Source of the DNA: JAEXOD01 sp963663265
Lineage (GTDB): Bacteria > Bacteroidota > Ignavibacteria > Ignavibacteriales > Melioribacteraceae
Direction: 5' to 3'
DNA length: 64,000 nucleotides
NCBI GenBank assembly: GCA_963663265.2
Contig: CAXXXM010000001.1
Span: forward strand, 744,001 to 808,000
The translations under genes and the position numbers were made by a program. The notes under the pieces are model-generated. The model saw only the letters and a program-made list of their open reading frames with translations, did no database searches and was not told the origin of the DNA. Shown here piece after piece: positions 1 to 9,108 of this stretch. Position 1 is the first letter of the stretch. Each line of letters begins with the position of its first letter.

Positions 1-641
1 CATATATTTCTGCTCGTAATCAAATAGGTGAATATGTTTCATTAGATTCAAGGGCTTCATTTTCGCTTTATGATTATGAGAATAATAGAACTGTAAATAA
101 GTTTTTATATAAACAGGGAAAAGGATTATTAAGACTTACTAATTTTTCCGTATCTCTTTCTTCAACACTTTCAGGTGAAAAATTATCGGGAAGCAAAGCT
201 GTAAAAGATAAGCAAAAAGAAGGGGAGCAAGGTGATGAAGAAGCACAATTTAAAAGCAGCGATTATATTGCCTTATATGATGAACAACCCCCTGATTTTG
301 AAATTCCTTGGTCTTTAGTTCTTGGGTTTTATTATAATTATAATAAAAGCAACCCTAATCACACATATGAGCTGATGACTTTAAATCTTAGTGGTAGTGT
401 AAGTATTTCTGAAAAGTGGAAGCTTACTTTAAGGGGAACATATGATTTTCAAACCCATCAAATATCTGCTCCTCAAATAACTATAAATAGAGATTTGCAT
501 TGCTGGGAAATGAATTTTTCATGGAATCCTTTGGGACGATACAGAGGCTTCAATTTTGAAATTAGAATGAAAGCCCCAGAGTTAAGGGATATTAAAGTAA
601 CAAAAACTCAAGGACAAGGATTATACAGCGGGATTAGATAA
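1..641 (+). CDS. LptD-like outer-membrane assembly protein, C-terminal end (partial)
   Basis: The reading frame is open from position 3 to the TAA at 639-641, so the gene begins before the window. The translated tail alternates polar and aromatic residues like outer-membrane beta strands. It ends with a Bacteroidetes-style LptD signature: a tryptophan-rich strand (HCWEMNFSWNPLGRYRGFNF) followed by a short conserved tail with a lysine-rich end. A charged, low-complexity loop (about residues 65-80 of the visible part) interrupts the barrel. LptD-type proteins insert lipopolysaccharide into the outer leaflet. The family call rests on the last roughly 90 residues only; another large beta-barrel protein of the AsmA/LptD group is possible. 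The next gene starts one base after the stop, so they are probably co-transcribed. Confidence 0.6.
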   Translation, partial: YISARNQIGEYVSLDSRASFSLYDYENNRTVNKFLYKQGKGLLRLTNFSVSLSSTLSGEKLSGSKAVKDKQKEGEQGDEEAQFKSSDYIALYDEQPPDFEIPWSLVLGFYYNYNKSNPNHTYELMTLNLSGSVSISEKWKLTLRGTYDFQTHQISAPQITINRDLHCWEMNFSWNPLGRYRGFNFEIRMKAPELRDIKVTKTQGQGLYSGIR

Positions 642-642
642 A

Positions 643-1122
643 ATGAAAAATAATTATTTATTAGATGGAAATAATATTATTCATAAAATGCCCAAACTTT
701 CCAAGCTTGCCAAAAAACAAGACCAACATACACGGGAAAAGCTTGCATTCTTAGTTGATAGATATTTTGCAAATAAAAACATTAAATGTACTTTGTTTTT
801 TGATGGTTTTGTCAAAGACGCTATCAAAACTAATAAAATTAAAATTCAATACTCAAATAATAAAACTGCTGATGAATTGATAAGGTTAGAAATAGAAAGG
901 GCAGCTAATCCAAAGTTATATACAATTATTTCTTCTGATAATGATATAACCGAATTAGCTAAGGTTTGTAGTTGCAAAATAGTTAAAAGTGATGAGTTTG
1001 TAAAACTACTTGATAATTCAAATGAACCAAAAGCTGCCGAAATTGAAGAAAAGGAAATTATTACTAAGTTAAATAACGAAGATTGGATAAAGTGTTTTAA
1101 TGAAGGAAGTAAATTATTATGA
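643..1122 (+). CDS. NYN-domain (YacP-like) putative ribonuclease
   Basis: This 159-residue protein opens with LLDGNNIIHK, the first acidic strand of NYN/PIN-like nucleases of the YacP group. It has a second acidic strand (TLFFDGF, about residue 50) and a third (ISSDNDITELA, about residue 100) that complete the usual acidic metal site. YacP/Rae1-type proteins are single-domain endoribonucleases. The C-terminal 35 residues are charged and may be flexible. It starts one base after the preceding stop and its own stop overlaps the next ATG by four bases (ATGA), which indicates translational coupling. The RNA target cannot be read from sequence. Confidence 0.7.
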   Translation: MKNNYLLDGNNIIHKMPKLSKLAKKQDQHTREKLAFLVDRYFANKNIKCTLFFDGFVKDAIKTNKIKIQYSNNKTADELIRLEIERAANPKLYTIISSDNDITELAKVCSCKIVKSDEFVKLLDNSNEPKAAEIEEKEIITKLNNEDWIKCFNEGSKLL

Positions 1123-2018
1123 AAAAAAAAATAACTATATTAGCAATTGTATTTATGTATTGTTTTATGAGTGAGGTATATTGTATGGATGTTAATGGTG
1201 TTAAAGATTCTATTTTGGCTATTATTAATGCAAACAAAGGTGATTTTGCAGTTATATTCAAAGAACTAAAAGGGAATAATTCAATTTTAATAAATGAAAT
1301 GGAAATGTTTCATACTGCAAGCACAATGAAAACTCCGGTAATGATTGAACTATTCAAACAAATTGATGAGGGGAAATTTTCCCTCGATGATAGTATTTTA
1401 GTTAAAAATGAGTTTAAAAGTATTGTTGATAGTTCTTTATATAGTATGGATATTTCACGTGATAGTGGTGAATCCATGTACGAGTTTTTAGATAAAAAAA
1501 CTACAATTGAATTTCTTACAAATAAAATGATTACCGAAAGTAGTAATCTGGCGACAAATATTTTAATAGATTTGGTTGGTGCTAAAAATGTAAATAATAC
1601 CATGCATGTTTTTGGGGCAAAAGATATGCAGATATTACGTGGTGTAGAAGATATAAAAGCTTTTGATTTAAATTTAAACAATATGACAAATGCTGTTGAT
1701 ATGGCATTAATTTATGAACTTTTATATATGGGCAAAGCTGGACAATTAAACAGCTGCAAAAAAATGATTGAAATTTTACAACAACAAAAGCATAATGATA
1801 TAATTCCTAACTTCTTACCAAAAAGTGTTGTTGTGGCACATAAAACCGGTTCAATTACAAAAGTGGTGCACGATTGTGCTATTGTTTATCCTCCAAACGG
1901 TAAAGATTATATACTTATTTATTTATCAAAAAATGTTGAATCCAATGCTATAAGTACTGAAATAGGAGCTAAAATATCTAAACTTATTTACGATTTTGTA
2001 ATGCAGGAAGTTAAATGA
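1119..2018 (+). CDS. Secreted class A beta-lactamase-like serine hydrolase
   Basis: The 299-residue protein has a signal peptide (MKKKITILAIVFMYCFMSEV, cleavage near residue 22). It then shows the three serine beta-lactamase motifs in order: SxxK at S68-TM-K71, SxN at S141-S-N143 and KTGS at 242-245. The region where true class A enzymes carry the omega-loop ExxLN reads GVEDIKAFDLNLNN, as in the Beta-lactamase2 (PF13354) group, whose members are often uncharacterised hydrolases. A role in beta-lactam resistance is therefore not established; a DD-peptidase/esterase-like activity in the periplasm is equally possible. The start overlaps the previous gene (ATGA) and the stop overlaps the next gene (ATGA), so this is the middle of a tightly coupled operon. 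Confidence 0.75.
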   Translation: MKKKITILAIVFMYCFMSEVYCMDVNGVKDSILAIINANKGDFAVIFKELKGNNSILINEMEMFHTASTMKTPVMIELFKQIDEGKFSLDDSILVKNEFKSIVDSSLYSMDISRDSGESMYEFLDKKTTIEFLTNKMITESSNLATNILIDLVGAKNVNNTMHVFGAKDMQILRGVEDIKAFDLNLNNMTNAVDMALIYELLYMGKAGQLNSCKKMIEILQQQKHNDIIPNFLPKSVVVAHKTGSITKVVHDCAIVYPPNGKDYILIYLSKNVESNAISTEIGAKISKLIYDFVMQEVK

Positions 2019-2527
2019 AATATCTGTTTTTAGGTGATTCAATTACTGATTGGTTCAATACAGATGAATTATTAGCAGAGTTCGCAATTGAAAATAGAGG
2101 AGTTGCTGGCAATGCTACTGATGAAACATATGAATTAATCGATTCGATAGATTTTGCAAAGGACTATGATAAGATTTTTTTATGTATTGGAACAAACGAC
2201 TTAGCAAGAGGGAAATCGGAAGAAGATATTACTGCAAATATAGTAAATATTTTAACTAAGCTACAAGGTTTAAGTCCAAATTCTGAAATTTATGTCCAAT
2301 CAATTTTTCCTACGAGAGAAAATGTGGTTAGACCGAATGAAAGAATTATGATAGTTAATAAGTTATTAAATCAAAATTCTGAAAAAATAGGATATCAATT
2401 CCTTGATTTCTATGAACACTTTATTGATGAGACAAATAGATTAAAAGAATTATATACAGAAGATGGATTGCATTTAACAAGAGCGGCTTATTTCAAATGG
2501 GCTGATTTGTTAAAAGAATATTTGTAA
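2015..2527 (+). CDS. SGNH/GDSL-family hydrolase
   Basis: The 170-residue protein carries all four SGNH blocks: block I FLGDSITDW with catalytic Ser9, block II NRGVAGNAT, block III IGTNDLA, and block V DGLHLT with the catalytic Asp and His near the C-terminus. There is no signal peptide, so it probably acts in the cytoplasm as an esterase, lipase or deacetylase. Length and order match single-domain GDSL hydrolases of the lysophospholipase/acetylhydrolase type. Its start codon overlaps the stop of the beta-lactamase-like gene, so the two are translated together. The substrate is unknown. Confidence 0.85.
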   Translation: MKYLFLGDSITDWFNTDELLAEFAIENRGVAGNATDETYELIDSIDFAKDYDKIFLCIGTNDLARGKSEEDITANIVNILTKLQGLSPNSEIYVQSIFPTRENVVRPNERIMIVNKLLNQNSEKIGYQFLDFYEHFIDETNRLKELYTEDGLHLTRAAYFKWADLLKEYL

Positions 2528-2574
2528 TATTTTGCGTTGTTAATAAGAGAAAAATGTCGTATTTGGGGAGTCGT

Positions 2575-3972
2575 ATGAAAAAAGTTTTTTCTATTTTATT
2601 TTTATGTTTTGTAATAGTAAATAATATTTTTGCTGTTGATACTTTACAAGTAAAGCAAATTTACGATGGAGTTAAATATTATCACTTTACTACAGATGAG
2701 CCTTTATCAATTTTTTTATTAGAAATTGATTTATCAAAAAAAATCAAATTTGAACTTGGTTACGCAAATAATGCTATTGGTAAAGCAGGGGAACCGCTAT
2801 CTCAGATGTCCAGCAGAATGGTTAAAGATGGATACAAAGTAATCGCCGGAGTAAACAGCGATTTTTTTGGAGGAGATCCATATGTGGCTGAAAATTCAAT
2901 GGTTAAAGCGGGGAACGTTTTTAAAGGAGTAAACATCAATAGAAATTTAATTGGGTTTGATTGTAATAACCAACCAATGATTTCGGCTTTTAATTTTAAC
3001 GGGTATATTCAAACTGAAGAAAATAAAATAAAAATTGATCAGATGAATGCAAATTCAGATACTGATAAAGTTTTTATTTTTGATAGAAACTATTCTATTA
3101 ATGTAGAATTAAAAGATAACCAATCTGCATTTATTATTAAACCGGTTAATAATACCACTAATTATGGGATTAATGAATATACTATCGTGAAAATATTTAA
3201 TGGTGATTTACCAAAATTTCTTTTCCTGAATCGCAGCTTAATAGTTTTACCCTCAGAATATATCAAAATGTACAATTTATATGAAGGGAAACAAATTCAT
3301 ATAAATTTATCATTTGAGCCATCAATAAACAACTTATATACTTTAATTGGAGGTTTACCGCATATAATGGAAAATGGCAAACCTATTGACAATTTTGATG
3401 GTAGAGAAGGACTACATAGTGAAAAGTTTTTTGGCAAAAATCCACGAACAGCAATTGGTTTTAATAAAAAAGAAAATAAAGCTTTTATTATTGCTGTTGA
3501 TGGAAGGAGAGATGATTATAGTGTTGGTATGACTATGAAAGAATTGTCTTATTATATGTATTCCTTAGGTTGCGAGGATGCCCTGAACTTTGATGGTGGA
3601 GGATCCACTACTATGGTGATTCGAGATAGCGTGTTGAATAAACCAACCGACTTAATAGGTGAAAGAGCTGTTTTTAATGGTTTATTTATATGTATGGATG
3701 ATTCCTTAAATAATGTTGTCGACAACATAAAAATTGTAGCCGATAAAAATTCAATGGCAATTGATGATAGTATAAAAATAGACGTTTTTGCTGTAGATAA
3801 TTGGGGTTATAAAATAGATGTTCCTATTGATTTAATTAATTTTACTTGGTCAGAACTAATTGTATATTTGAAAAATGATTATTTTTATCCATTAAATAGA
3901 CGTGGTTACGCAAAAGTAACTTGGTACTTTAATAATTTGCAAGGTGAATTCGGAATATTCGTTGATAAATAA
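2575..3972 (+). CDS. Secreted phosphodiester glycosidase (NAGPA-domain) protein
   Basis: I chose the ATG at 2575, not an upstream in-frame ATG at 2554. GGGGAG lies about 9 bases before it, and it begins directly with a signal peptide (KKVFSILFLCFVIVNNIFA). The 465-residue product contains a NAGPA domain (PF09992): the early VIAGVNSDFFGG motif near residue 100 and the hallmark ALNFDGGGSTTMVI near residue 340. The family contains the N-acetylglucosamine-1-phosphodiester alpha-N-acetylglucosaminidase domain and bacterial envelope proteins that act on glycan phosphodiesters. A C-terminal segment of about 90 residues resembles an Ig-like fold. It follows the SGNH gene after 47 bases. The bacterial substrate is unknown; wall or exopolysaccharide phosphodiesters are an inference. 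Confidence 0.8.
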   Translation: MKKVFSILFLCFVIVNNIFAVDTLQVKQIYDGVKYYHFTTDEPLSIFLLEIDLSKKIKFELGYANNAIGKAGEPLSQMSSRMVKDGYKVIAGVNSDFFGGDPYVAENSMVKAGNVFKGVNINRNLIGFDCNNQPMISAFNFNGYIQTEENKIKIDQMNANSDTDKVFIFDRNYSINVELKDNQSAFIIKPVNNTTNYGINEYTIVKIFNGDLPKFLFLNRSLIVLPSEYIKMYNLYEGKQIHINLSFEPSINNLYTLIGGLPHIMENGKPIDNFDGREGLHSEKFFGKNPRTAIGFNKKENKAFIIAVDGRRDDYSVGMTMKELSYYMYSLGCEDALNFDGGGSTTMVIRDSVLNKPTDLIGERAVFNGLFICMDDSLNNVVDNIKIVADKNSMAIDDSIKIDVFAVDNWGYKIDVPIDLINFTWSELIVYLKNDYFYPLNRRGYAKVTWYFNNLQGEFGIFVDK

Positions 3973-4013
3973 ATAATTTTATAGATTTAAAGTTTGTAAA
4001 ATGAGGAAGCTAT

Positions 4014-5218
4014 ATGATAGGTCTCGCATTAAAAGATAATCTTCTAAAAATTTCCGGACGGATTGATAGTATTACTTCGCCTGAAATTGAGCAAAAATTA
4101 AATGAGTTATTAAGCACAGGAATTAGAACTGTTTTAATAGAATTAAGCGAAGTAAATTACATAAGTAGTGCCGGCTTAAGAGTATTCTTAACAATTCAAA
4201 AACAACTTGTTAAAGCATCAGGTGAAATAATTTTTATTGGAATAGGTAAAAATATTTATGAAATTTTCGATTTAGGGGGTTTTGCTCAGTTATTTAAGTT
4301 TTTTGATTCATTAGAATTATTTAATAATTCATCCATTCATGGTGATAGTGTTGAAGAAATATTAGAGATTGGGAAAATTAAATTTGTAATTAAAAAAATC
4401 TCAGAGCAAAAAAAAGATACTCTTGTTACATTCGGAGAGCCTTCTAAAGTTCAGAAGGCAGAATTTACTGAAGATGATATAATTATACTCAATCAAGAAA
4501 AGATAAAATTTGGTACTGGACTTGCTTCATTTGGTGAAAGCTTTAATGATATTAAAGATTATTTTGGGGAATCATTAATCCTTAACAATAGTCTTTATTT
4601 TTATCCTGCAATAAAAAACTCTGCTGTGGATTATATACTTTATGGTGAAAATGCAAAAAATCATAATTATCAATTTCTACATGGTTTTGGTTTTAATGGC
4701 AAGTTTAATAAAATTATCAGTTTTGAGGGAATAGAACAATTTGTTAAAACAACTGAACTTTTTGATGGTTTGTTCAACTCAATCAATTCCGATATTGCCG
4801 GAGTTGTTTTTATAGCAGAAAGTAAAGGTTTTTGGGGCATGAATCTAAAGAAAGTCCCAATTAGTGAAAATGCTCCAGTTGATTCGTCTTCGATTTTTGA
4901 AAATAAAAATATATTTGATTGGTTGAATTATCCTGTTGAACCCTCAGAGATTGATAATCTTATTATTGGTGTTGGGGTCATTAGAAAAAACAATGCTATT
5001 ACCTCTAAGAAATGTGATACTATTTTTCGAAAGATAGTACTTTCCATCTCCATGCTGCTGTTTGTGAAAAGGGAATAATCAGTAACGATGTTAATCATTT
5101 TGAAGAAGAAATTAATAGAGTAATTGCTGATTTTAAAATAGAAAAAATACAACATATTCTACCTAATACTCAATTTAGTAGAGGAATAGTTGGTATTGTT
5201 GAGCTGGAGGATAAATAA
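4014..5218 (+). CDS. STAS-domain protein with a frameshift near its 3' end
   Basis: Residues 1-105 form a STAS domain of the anti-sigma-factor-antagonist type, with the phosphorylatable-serine region YISSAGLRVFL at about residues 48-58. About 240 residues of unrecognised sequence follow. The frame as read stops at 5078. A different frame then continues without a stop from about 5021 to the TAA at 5216-5218, encoding a plausible tail (DSTFHLHAAVCEKGIISNDV and onward). Adding one T to the five-T run at 5023-5027 joins both parts into one ORF. I therefore treat it as one gene with a one-base deletion or sequencing error. GAGGAAG precedes the start. The repaired stop overlaps the permease ATG (TAATG), so it belongs to the ABC-transporter operon, possibly as a regulatory STAS subunit as in Mla-type transporters. 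That role is inference. Confidence 0.7.
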
Positions 5219-8038
5219 TGGAACTTTGGATAGGTGCTATTAATTTAGGTTTGTTGTATGCTTTTACGGCGGTAGGAGTATTTATTACATTTAGAATCCA
5301 AAACTTCCCGGATATTACTGTTGATGGAAGTTTTACAGCAGGTGCATCTACTGCAGCTATTTGTATTGTTTCGGGAGTAAATCCTATTATAGCATTAATT
5401 TTAGCTTTTCTAACGGGTTCTGTTGCCGGTATGTTTACGGGGCTTATTCATAGTAAGTTAAAAGTAAATAGTTTGTTAGCTGGAATTTTAGTTATGATTG
5501 GGTTTTATTCTATTAATCTTCATATAATGGGGAAATCAAACATTCCGTTGTTAGATAAAAACGATTTGTTCTCTATGTTCCGCCAAATAAGTCCTTCGGC
5601 TAATCCTGAAATACTCTACTCGATAGTTCTAACAATTATTGTTCTAATATTTTGGTCTATAATCTCATTATTTTTTAAGAGTGATTTAGGTCTATCATTT
5701 AGAGGAACGGGAAACAAACCAAATTATGGCATCTGCAAGTGGAGTGAACGTTGAATTATTTAAGATATTTGCAGTTGCAGTTGCTAATGGATTGGTTGGG
5801 TTATCAGGAGGTTTAATTGCTCAGTATCAAGGTTTTGCAGATATTGGAATGGGAATTGGAACTGTTGTAATTGGTTTAGCTTCGGTAATTATTGGCGAGT
5901 CAGTATTAAAATCAAGAAATATTGCAGTTAAAATACTATCTGCAATTGTTGGTGCAGTTGTATTTAGATTGATGATTGCATGTGCATTATTTATTGGTTT
6001 TAATCCAAATGACTTAAAACTATTAACTGCATTGTTTGTTTTGTTTACTTTATTTATTACAAAATACTTAAATGATAATAAGAAATCTTCCACATCTGAA
6101 AGTAAAAGTGGCAGGCAAGTTAGAAAATATGCTCCGGTATTAATTGGTGTTGTTCTAATTGGAGTTGTAGGTGCTTTTGTATATTCAACTTTCTTTTCAA
6201 AACCGGCAAAAACATTTAAAATTGGTGTATTGCAGGTTGCCGATAACGGATTATTAAATATTACAAGGGAAAGCTTTTTAGTTGAAATTAAAAAATTGGG
6301 ATATACTGAAGAAAATTGTGAGCTTTTAGTAGAAAACGCAAATGGAGAGCTTCCAAATGTTAATGCAATTTTAGATAAATTTCTGATGAATAAAGTTGAT
6401 GTAATAGTTGCTATTTCTACTCCGGTTACTCAAGCTGCAATCAAAAAAGTTACAAAAATTCCAGTAGTTTTTGCAACTGTTGCAAATCCATTTATATTAA
6501 AAGCAGGAGAAAGTGATTCCGTTCATCTTCCAAATGTTACAGGTGTGTATGGCTGGGTTCCTATGGAAAAGGTTCTTGAATACACAAGGCAAATTATCCC
6601 GGGTAAATTAAAACTTGGAGTAATGTGGGATCCTGCACAAGCAAATTCTGTATTTAACGTTGAACAACTTAAAAAAGCTGTAACTAATTATAACGATATA
6701 GAATTTGAAGGGGTGCATATTGCTTCTTCAAACGAAGTATACCAAGCAGCTCAATCGTTAGTTGCCAAAGGGATAAACATGTTCTTATTACCACCTGATA
6801 ATATCGTTTATTCTGCTTTTGAGTCCATAGTTAAAGCTGCTGATACAAGAAATCTGCCTATTATCATGTGTGATATTGAAAGATTAGAAAGTGGTTCAGT
6901 ATTTACTTATGGGTATGACTATACCATTAGTGGCATTCAAGCTGCTAATATGGTTAATAGAATACTAAATGGGGAAAACATTGCTAATATTCCATTTGAA
7001 AGATACAAACGAGTTTCAATGGGTGTTAATTTAAAAGCTGCTGAAAAGTGTGGAGTAATTGTTCCCGATGATATTATTAATTCAGCTACTTTAATTGTTA
7101 ACAAAGATGGCAGCATTATTGATAAAACACCAAAACTTAAAAGCAAAATTAGAACTGCATTGTTTTTGTTTAACGATTCAAAATCAGCTTTAGAGGTTTC
7201 CAAAGGAGTAAATGATTTTTTTAAAGAAAAAAATGTACTTAAAAAGAAAAATATGACTTTGGATGTGTTTAATGCCCAAAATGAATTCCATTTGGCAAAT
7301 TCTGTGGCTCAAAAAATTGTTTCAAACAATTATGATTATATTATTACTTTATCAACTCCTTCATTACAAGTGATGGCAAATAATAACAAAAAGATTCCTC
7401 ATGTTTTTGGATTTGTATCTGATCCATATAGAATGGGAATTGCAAAAGACTCAATGAACCATATTGAAAATATTACAGGTGTTCAAACTTTGCAGCCGGT
7501 TGAATCATCTATTAAAACTATTAGAGAAATATTGCCAAAGGCAAAAACTATTGGAATAGTGTGGAATCCTGCTGAGGCTTGCTCTGAAGCATGTACAGAA
7601 ATTGCACGTAAAGCTTGTGAGTTATATGGATTTAAGTTAGTAGAGGTTAATGTTACTAATACCAGCGAAGTTCAAGAAGCTGTTAATTCTTTAATCTCAA
7701 AAAAAATAGACGTTTTTTTAACTTCAGGTGATAATACTGTTGTAATGGCTGTTCCGATGATTGCAAAAATGCTTAAAGAACATAAAATTCCTTTTGTAAC
7801 AAATGCTTTTTCAGATGTTGAAGTTGGTGCATTCCTTTCTGTTGGAGCGGATTATTATGAAGTTGGAAGAGAAACGGCTAAGTATGCCTTAAAGGTCATT
7901 AATGGCTCGAGAACAAAAGATTTAAAGATTTACAAATTTGTTCCGGAAAAAATGTATTTAAATCTTAAACTTGCTGAAGAATACGGAATTAAGATTGATC
8001 AAAAAATTATTAACAAAGCTGCAAAAGTTTTAAGGTGA
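5218..8038 (+). CDS. ABC permease fused to two tandem substrate-binding domains (frameshifted)
   Basis: The first 167 codons (5218-5718) encode the N-terminal half of a BPD_transp_2-type permease (RbsC/LivH/TrpY-like). From 5720 the next frame gives its C-terminal half (QIMASASGVNVELFKIFAVA). Homologues read ATGDNEQM in this place, so removing one C from the CC at 5719-5720 restores a continuous protein of about 939 residues. Counting from the ATG at 5726, residues 1-115 finish the permease, 134-156 form an extra membrane anchor, and two ABC_sub_bind (PF04392, TrpX-like) domains follow at about 163-465 and 474-770. Both carry the family pattern of STP..Q followed by PVVFA or PHVFG. The solute is probably small (aromatic amino-acid-like in the characterised relatives). 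GGAGG precedes the start. The ATPase gene follows after 3 bases. Binding proteins of this class are normally separate lipoproteins, so this fusion is unusual. Confidence 0.8.
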
Positions 8039-8041
8039 GAT

Positions 8042-8854
8042 ATGATAACTATAAATAATTTACATAAAAAGTTTAATCAAGGGACCCTAAATGAAGTTTA
8101 TGCATTAAAAGGGATTAATATAAAAATAAATAAAGGTGATTTTGTAACAATTATTGGGACTAATGGTTCAGGTAAATCAACTTTGTTAAACGCAATTGCA
8201 GGTACCTTTTTACCGGATGAAGGGAGTATTTTTATTGATGGAAATGAAGTTACAAATCAAGTTGAATTTAAGCGAGCAAAATATATTTCTCGAGTTTTTC
8301 AAAATCCATTTTCTGGAACTGCTGCAGAAATGACAATTGCTGAAAATTTACATTTGGCATCATTACGCGGAAGTAGAAGATATCCAATAATTGGATTAAA
8401 TCACCAATCAATTAATACTTATAAAGAAGAACTCAAGCAGCTTGAAATGCAGATGGAAGATAGAACCGATTCTTTAATTGGAACTTTATCCGGTGGTCAA
8501 AGACAAGCAATCACTCTATTAATGGCTGTAATAAAACGTCCTTTAGTTCTTCTGCTTGATGAACATACCGCTGCATTAGATCCTAAATCTGCTGCCCAAA
8601 TTATTAATTTAACTAAAAAGTTTATTGAAAGAGATAATTTAACTGCTGTTATGGTAACTCATAGCATGCAGCAGGCTTTAGAGCTGGGTAATAGAACTAT
8701 TATGATGAATAAAGGTGAAATTATTGAAGATTTAAGTCTTGCCGATAAACGACGTTTAACCGTAAATGATTTATTAAACAAATTTTCTGAAATTCGAAAA
8801 AAAGAAAAGCTTACTGATGAATTAGTCCTTGATTTGAAAAACGAATATATCTAA
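8042..8854 (+). CDS. ABC transporter ATP-binding protein
   Basis: This 270-residue ATPase has Walker A GTNGSGKST near residue 40, the signature LSGGQRQAITLLMA near residue 150, Walker B VLLLDEHTAALDP near residue 175, and the switch histidine in VMVTHSMQQ. The motif set matches the ATPases paired with TrpX/TrpY-type permeases and ABC_sub_bind proteins. It follows the permease-binding-domain fusion after three bases, so it is the energising subunit of that importer and works on the cytoplasmic face as a dimer. Nothing is missing from the catalytic motifs, so the transporter was functional at least until the upstream frameshift, if that is real. Confidence 0.92.
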   Translation: MITINNLHKKFNQGTLNEVYALKGINIKINKGDFVTIIGTNGSGKSTLLNAIAGTFLPDEGSIFIDGNEVTNQVEFKRAKYISRVFQNPFSGTAAEMTIAENLHLASLRGSRRYPIIGLNHQSINTYKEELKQLEMQMEDRTDSLIGTLSGGQRQAITLLMAVIKRPLVLLLDEHTAALDPKSAAQIINLTKKFIERDNLTAVMVTHSMQQALELGNRTIMMNKGEIIEDLSLADKRRLTVNDLLNKFSEIRKKEKLTDELVLDLKNEYI

Positions 8855-8865
8855 AGGAGTTTAGT

Positions 8866-9102
8866 TTGAGACAAAATTCTTTCTATAAAATGAACATAAC
8901 ATTTAGTGGTGTTGTAAGGTTTTTAAGTTTAATAATATTAATATATATTATCGATTATGTCTTAGCTCTTAAAGATGTTACTGTTCCTGTAAAATGGAAA
9001 ATAATTATTATTTTTGGAGGATTTGAAGTATTATTTTTCTTTTCCATTACCAAAATAATTAACTTACTAATTAAAATAAATGATAATCTAAAACAAAAAT
9101 AG
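8866..9102 (+). CDS. Small two-helix membrane protein of unknown function
   Basis: A strong ribosome binding site (AAAGGAG at 8853-8859) sits seven bases before a TTG, which decides the start. The 78-residue product has two predicted membrane helices (about residues 16-34 and 43-67), with a short extracytoplasmic or cytoplasmic loop of charged residues and a basic C-terminus. I recognise no family. It lies 11 bases after the ABC ATPase gene and six bases before a TPR gene, so it is likely transcribed with the transporter. It could be an accessory subunit or an unrelated membrane protein. Confidence 0.6.
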   Translation: MRQNSFYKMNITFSGVVRFLSLIILIYIIDYVLALKDVTVPVKWKIIIIFGGFEVLFFFSITKIINLLIKINDNLKQK

Positions 9103-9108
9103 AGAATT

